The translations under genes and the position numbers were made by a program. Shown here piece after piece: positions 63,481-64,000 of a DNA stretch of 64,000 bases. The stretch is from assembly GCA_004294225.1 (NCBI GenBank), contig REBA01000009.1, positions 1-64,000 of the forward strand, given 5' to 3'. Every line of letters begins with the position of its first letter. Positions within the stretch are counted from its first letter, which is position 1. The notes below the pieces were generated by a model. That model was not told the DNA's origin. It worked only from the letters and a program-made list of their open reading frames with translations, and searched no databases. The DNA comes from Cytophagales bacterium (GTDB lineage Bacteria; Bacteroidota; Bacteroidia; Cytophagales; Cytophagaceae).

Positions 63481-64000
63481 ATGTATCTATTCAATAAAAA
63501 AACTGTTTTGACTTTATCTCTTTTACTTGGTTTTGGTTCATTTTATGTCGCCTTGTCACATAAAGATAAGCCTGATGATTCTGCTACTGGTGCACCAGGT
63601 GAAATTACCTGTAATAATTGTCATACTGGTGCAAAGGTAAATGAAGGAACTGGAAGCATAGCTATAAATATAGATAATGGAATAACTGGATACGAATTAG
63701 GTAAGACATATACAGTGAGTGTAACTGTAGCACAAGCTAGCTTGAGCACTTTTGGTTTTGAGATTGTAGCTTTACAAAAAAGCTCTGGAAAAAATGCTGG
63801 AAACTTTACCCTTAAAGACACAAAAAACTCACAGCGATTTACCGCAGCTGTATCTGGTCAAAATAGGGTATATGTTGGTCATACTTTATCTGGTATAAAG
63901 TCTGATAATGTGGGAAGTCGTGTTTGGGAAATTGATTGGACAGCTCCAAGTGAGGATATGGGAGAAGTAACTTTCTACACTGCTGGAATTGCTGCAAATG
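63481..64000 (+). CDS. Choice-of-anchor V domain protein, cut by the window end
   Basis: The first 173 codons of a secreted protein. Signal peptide about 1-27. EITCNNCHTGAKVNEG carries a canonical CxxCH motif, unlike the paralogue at 50.1 kb that has C-x4-CH. The domain continues with TYTVSVTVAQASLSTFGFEIVAL and GSRVWEIDWTAPSEDMGEVTFYTAGIAANG, closely matching the 50.1 kb protein. A T9SS sorting domain probably lies beyond the window. The gene is divergent from ilvE. Confidence 0.82.
   Translation, partial: MYLFNKKTVLTLSLLLGFGSFYVALSHKDKPDDSATGAPGEITCNNCHTGAKVNEGTGSIAINIDNGITGYELGKTYTVSVTVAQASLSTFGFEIVALQKSSGKNAGNFTLKDTKNSQRFTAAVSGQNRVYVGHTLSGIKSDNVGSRVWEIDWTAPSEDMGEVTFYTAGIAAN

Noticed and set aside
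1-64000. CRISPR arrays, insertion sequences, prophage or replication origin
   Set aside because: I looked for spaced direct repeats, transposase signatures, phage genes and DnaA-box clusters and saw none.

Overview
The window is chromosomal DNA of a low-GC member of the Bacteroidota. The evidence is: several secreted proteins end in type IX secretion (T9SS) sorting domains (type A at about 11.1, 13.6, 25.8, 39.8 and 50.1 kb; type B at 2.4 kb); nearly all start codons lack a Shine-Dalgarno sequence and several are GTG or TTG; the recognisable promoters follow the Bacteroidota pattern TTG-N17..24-TAnnTTTG; and lineage-typical small families occur (DUF4286, DUF6728, MbnP, choice-of-anchor V). 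I cannot name the order or genus. I see no integrase, transposase, CRISPR array or plasmid function, so this looks like stable chromosome rather than an island.

Layout. 0-9.3 kb: a broken DUF4105 gene, rsmI, a DUF4286 gene, an unannotated 33-residue basic microprotein with its own promoter, Shine-Dalgarno and terminator, a rhomboid protease, a 1204-residue T9SS type B surface protein, a MerR regulator, ppk1, and a nadR-like kinase gene with an internal deletion and frameshift. 9.4-27.0 kb: a plus-strand surface-polysaccharide region with glycosyltransferases, a hexapeptide acyltransferase, three large GT-C-like membrane proteins, an MBOAT acyltransferase with its SGNH-like partner, two T9SS-exported esterases (372 and 1700 residues) and a T9SS-exported thioredoxin-fold protein. 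27.0-27.3 kb: a strong terminator, then on the minus strand a tRNA-like RNA with a very long variable arm and its own consensus promoter. 27.3-34.4 kb: an Lrp/AsnC regulator, a small lipoprotein and the sufBCDS-sufE-sufT operon ending with a bacilliredoxin. 34.4-39.7 kb, minus strand: coaX, an outer-membrane barrel, lptC, a small membrane protein and a PpiD-type chaperone. 39.8-48.3 kb: a secreted SGNH hydrolase, a second MBOAT/SGNH pair, then flippase, glycosyltransferase, a 38-residue coupled microprotein and an O-antigen ligase. 48.3-52.5 kb, minus strand: two MbnP proteins around a MauG/MbnH-like diheme enzyme and a choice-of-anchor V protein, with a Cys-motif small protein upstream. 52.5-64 kb: FrnE-like oxidoreductase, MogA, a split complex I cluster (nuoHIJKL only), small conserved genes, clpX, ilvE and the start of another choice-of-anchor V gene.

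How it works together. The two polysaccharide blocks plausibly make and polymerise an acylated surface glycan: GTs build it, the flippase and ligase-like protein handle export and polymerisation, MBOAT/SGNH pairs acylate it, and the T9SS-exported esterases and SGNH hydrolase nearby could remove acyl groups outside the cell. The MbnP/MauG block resembles the MbnP-MbnH pair, in which a diheme enzyme oxidises a tryptophan of its partner to make a copper site. The Suf block is a complete Fe-S assembly pathway with redox accessories.

The most unusual items are the SD-led microprotein at 1.5 kb (in a genome that otherwise does not use SD sequences), the tRNA-like RNA at 27.1 kb, the MbnP/MauG cluster and the coupled microprotein at 46.7 kb.
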